NCBI GenBank assembly: GCA_016801845.1
Contig: CM028915.1
Span: 10,309,501 to 10,373,500, forward strand
Origin: Polydactylus sextarius
Taxonomy: Eukaryota > Chordata > Actinopteri > Polynemidae
Direction: 5' to 3'
DNA: 64,000 nucleotides
Below, piece by piece: positions 60,571 through 64,000 of the stretch. A program made the translations under genes and the position numbers. The first letter of the stretch is position 1. Every line of letters starts with the position of its first letter. The notes under the pieces are model-generated. The model saw nothing but the letters and a program-made list of their open reading frames with translations. It was not told the DNA's origin and did no database searches.

Positions 60571-61109
60571 AACACTGTGGAACACTGTAGAACACTGTAG
60601 AACACTGTAGAACACTGTAGAACACAGTGGAACACTGTAGAACACTGTAGAACACTGTAGAACACTGTAGAACACTGTAGAACACTGTAGAACACTGTAG
60701 AACACTGTAGAACACTGTAGAACACTGTGGAACACTGTAGAACACTGTAGAACACTGTAGAACACTGGAACACTGTAGAACACTGGAACACTGTAGAACA
60801 CTGTAGAACACTGTAGAACACTGTAGAACACAACACTGTAGAACACTGTAGAACACTGTGGAACACTGTAGAACACTGTAGAACACTGTGGAACAGAACA
60901 CTGTAGAACACTGTAGAACACAACAGAACACTGTACAACACTGTGGAACACTGTAGAACACTGGAACACTGTAGAACACTGTACAACACTGTGGAACACT
61001 GTGGAACACTGTAGAACACTGTACAACACTGTAGAACACTGTAGGAACACTGTGGAACACTGGAACACTGTAGAACACTGTACAACACTGTACAACACTG
61101 TGGAACACT
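60571..61109. repeat. Minisatellite, 10-bp unit AACACTGTAG
   Basis: About 539 bp of tandem AACACTGTAG with variants GTGG, GTAC and shortened 8-bp (AACACTGG) or 5-bp (AACAC, AACAG) units. The first 190 bp is almost perfectly regular; shortened units accumulate in the second half. Because the unit is not a multiple of three and carries no stop on the minus strand, three overlapping minus-strand frames stay open, an artefact rather than a protein. Confidence 0.97.
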
Positions 61110-62288
61110 TGAAAAACTATTCATGGATGTGTCTTTTCTAATAGTGAGATTCTAATTACAAATTGTCAAACACTGCAGTTCTTTTTAGTTTTATATAACC
61201 GTTGACTTCATTATAATACAAGACATTAATAACCGTCATTATTCATCAAGCATATGCGTGACATTTAACAGCAGTAGAGGGAGAAAGATGTCCACTTTTA
61301 CAGATCTCACTACATCATTTGATCAAACCATAGCTCTACTTTTCTTTTGGCAGTTGATTGAAGCTTAAAATATCTGATCTATGTTGCAATGATCAACTTA
61401 CCAAGAACAAGCCTTGAAAAAAATGTTTCTTGGAAAGATCTGGTCTGGGTGAAAAAAATTTCACCATACCTGTTTTGTTTGTCACTCATGCTTAAACAAA
61501 TCTAAAACAATGCTGAACATCTCCCTATGGCCCTCCCACTCTTTTTCCAACTGCAGCGTGATGACCAGATGTCTGCTGCGGAAATCAATTTTGCTCATCA
61601 TCTCTGTAACTATGCAGTAATTGAATTTAATGACTATATAAACACTAAAGGAACAAACACACCTCTCTGCACTCACATTATCCCTCTGCAAGTGTTTGTG
61701 TGTGCATGCATGTGTCCGGTGCAAAACTATAACAATATCTACAAATCCTACTGCCACAAGTAATGAAGTACTGTACCTAAGTGTCAGTTTGAGGTAATCA
61801 CATCACACTGTACTCATATGTTATTCATTCTCATAACTCATGTTGCCTATGAGTTGAGTCGCCAAACACATAATTTTTCTCAGATTGTCTAAAATCTGGG
61901 GAAATTATGTGCAACAGAACTTTGTTTTTCTTCTTTTATAGCTCATTAATCATCTCTGGACTTCAGGTTTATCCCATTGAGCTTTGGAAAAGATCTGACC
62001 CTGTTTTAGAAACCATGTTAGAGACTGCATGAAGTTAAATCCAGTGGAAGTTAAAACTAGTGTCACCTCAACCAGCTATAACAAGGAGCTTCCTACTTGT
62101 AATGATGGGCCACTTGACACAATAGATACTTTTACTTTTGATACTTTAAGTTCATATTTTTGATAACCTGATAATAAAATAAGAAATAAAAGTATTTTGT
62201 GTTGCTTAATTGGTACTTTCCTCACTTTTGTGAATCTGAGCACTTCCTCCAACAATTGAAGCACCTACATCACTGTGTAAGTATAACA

Positions 62289-62337
<49 letters not shown>

Positions 62338-63571
62338 TCTAAATGAAGCCCTGAGCCTGACTCACTTTAAACACTTTATATTTTTAGCCTTAACATTTTT
62401 CTCTGAAAGCCAAAGCAGTGATAAGAAAAAGAAAGATGATCAACTCTGACGTAACCCATCGTCAGAATGAGCGGGTGCTGATATGAAGGTCTTAAGTATG
62501 AAGCAAGGTGATTTACCTTGATAAGTTACTGGTTTACAGTGTAACTGTACAGACTGATGTTTATGCTCATTGCTTTCATCGTGTGTAAGAACAATCTTTC
62601 AGTCACTTGGTGAAGATCAAAACCCACGTCCCCGCGTCAAAGCAAAAAGAGACAGTAAACATGTCAGACAGGGACTTTTAAATTGTTTTGTATTGTTTGC
62701 CGGGTCAGACACTCCCCATGTTTCTGTTGGTTTTCTGTTGGTATTCTGTCTTCGTTCCACCGTCCAAAAAGAAAAATTCAGGTTAGTGTGATTGGTGTGA
62801 ATGTCTGTTTATCTCTCCAGGGTGTAGCCTACACCACCTACAGTCAGCTGGGATTGGCAAAGCTAATTTTTGTTCAAATTTAGTTCTTGTTCTTATTTTG
62901 AGCCAGTTCATTTCTGAGCATGAAACCACAAGCATTTCAAACTCGGTAGTTATTAACCCTACTAATTTGCATTCATGAAAAACAGGTCTGTTACCTTCAC
63001 GTTTTTCTAACTTTGCAGAGCAAGATGTTTTTCATTTTGGAACATGCGACCTTCAGCCCCAGCTATCACTGACTTAAGTGATGCCACTTTCAGCAACTTA
63101 TCAGATTTACAGCAAACTTTGGTGCCACAAAGGCTGTTATTCAACTTTTTTTCACACTAATCCCCAAGACCGGTAAATACACCTTTCCGTGTAAAAATCA
63201 GTGCAATTTCCTTGTAAATTTAAAACTTTATAACAGATATCACCAAAATGTCTCAGGTATAGTTATTACAATTATCAGATCAAATCCTGGAGAGCTGAGT
63301 TTCACATAGATGCATCATTTCATGCAAAAACCAGCTACAGCCTAAGACACAAATATGATTCTCTGACCTCACCTTTTTCTTATTTATCTTTTTTATGTAC
63401 ACAGGGGACAAGACAGAAATGTCACATTGGATGTTTAGGGAGACCTGGGTGTGGAAAAGATTCCTTTTGGGTGTGGAAAGTAATTCCTGCAGACAATGAT
63501 CAGAGGAAATGGAGAGGGGGATAAGAGGTGGAGAGGAGAGAAGAGGAGGGGTTTTCTCTGTGGCCAGTTGC
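61110..63571. other. Intergenic sequence
   Basis: AT-rich, with a (GT)n run at 62292-62336. No gene or transposon recognised. Confidence 0.6.
62292..62336. repeat. (GT)n microsatellite
   Basis: Pure GT run of about 44 bp. Confidence 0.92.
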
Positions 63572-63678
63572 TATAAAAGCCTTCAGTGGAAATCTATGTT
63601 GCGTGGCTCAAGAGAAGTTGGCAACCCATGCAACTGGTGCCTATTCTGGGACTTATGCCTGGATTACACTGCACAAAG
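63572..63678 (+). promoter_or_regulatory. Possible TATA promoter and short first exon
   Basis: TATAAAAG at 63572-63579, preceded by a purine-rich GGAGAGG tract and a GGCCAG box. A donor-like AAAG|GTAGGAG lies at 63679, 100 bp further. The arrangement fits a TATA promoter with a small noncoding exon of a downstream gene. In other vertebrates a urea transporter gene (slc14a family) follows setbp1, which would fit, but nothing in the sequence identifies it. Confidence 0.25.
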
Positions 63679-63908
63679 GTAGGAGCTCTTGTAACTGTGT
63701 GTCAAAGTCCAGCAGCACAGCAAACAACTATCAAACATGCCTATTTTAAAAAAAAAAAAATGTATTACAGTGCTATTTTAAAATGTATTCGATTATTTTT
63801 TGATCTGATAACTGAAATCATTGTTAATGACAAACAAATTATAACTCACATTAAAATGACTGCTCCCCTGTTGCTTGTAATAAAGCCACAAATAAATAGT
63901 ATGAAATA

Positions 63909-63960
63909 GTAATAATAATAGTAATAGCAGTAGTAGTAGTAGTAGTAGTAGTAATAGTAA
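63909..63960. repeat. (TAG)n/(TAA)n trinucleotide run
   Basis: About 50 bp of AATAAT, then GTAGTAGTAG units, ending in GTAATAGTAA. Confidence 0.9.
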
Positions 63961-64000
63961 CTTTACCTCCATTAACAGAAGGGAACAATACCTATATGTT

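Noticed and set aside
60571..61109. CRISPR-like regularity
   Set aside because: The units are 10 bp and contiguous, with no spacers, in a vertebrate genome.
60470..61124. Three overlapping minus-strand open frames of 179-212 codons rich in Ser, Val, Phe, Tyr, Gln and Cys
   Set aside because: They are translations of the 10-bp minisatellite. A unit not divisible by three without stops keeps all frames open; there is no domain or gene structure.
1..64000. tRNA or rRNA genes, or a microRNA gene
   Set aside because: No complete cloverleaf, rRNA segment or long imperfect precursor hairpin was recognised by eye. The 14-bp hairpin at 8275 is too short.

Overview
The window looks like a ray-finned (teleost) fish chromosome. 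It carries one vertebrate nuclear gene with GT-AG introns, very dense (CA)n/(GT)n and (CT)n microsatellites, a CpG-rich first exon, and the relic of a Ty3/Gypsy LTR retrotransposon. No bacterial or viral operon, rRNA, tRNA or CRISPR array was seen.

The gene is setbp1 (SET-binding protein 1), on the + strand. A CpG-rich region at about 5160-5900 with a noncoding exon 1 ending at 6197 is followed by exon 2 (coding from 12282), exons 3-6 (26411-30713) and exon 7 (34571-35076, stop at 35074). All six coding segments join in phase at GT-AG junctions into 1521 codons plus stop; the human protein is about 1596 residues. Recognisable parts are the conserved N-terminal block, three AT-hooks plus an AT-hook-like motif, the SKI-homology region with the DSGIGT degron, the segment that holds the HCF1-binding motif in mammals, a His/Lys repeat, and the third AT-hook near the C-terminus. 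A 3' UTR of about 4.4 kb ends near an AATAAA at 39484. Introns 1, 2 and 6 are long and full of simple repeats. Introns 3, 4 and 5 are only 416, 128 and 134 bp.

Upstream (1-5160) and downstream (39.5-64 kb) are intergenic. Downstream lie a broken Ty3/Gypsy element (about 43.5-47.3 kb) with gag zinc knuckle, RT remnant, RNase H and integrase pieces, a MITE-like fold-back (56.06-56.41 kb) resembling one in intron 1 (9.77-10.52 kb), a 450-bp segment present twice (56.85 and 58.57 kb), and a 539-bp minisatellite of a 10-bp unit (60571-61109). A TATA box followed by a possible splice donor near 63.6 kb may mark the next gene.

I found no exotic multi-gene system. The most interesting points are lineage differences in Setbp1 (loss of the acidic residue of the HCF1-binding motif, no C-terminal proline repeats, a CA-repeat inside coding exon 3, extra compact introns), a possible uORF formed only by splicing, and the minisatellite that carries steroid-receptor-like half-sites at 10-bp spacing. 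Comparisons with human SETBP1 are from knowledge of the family, not from a database search.
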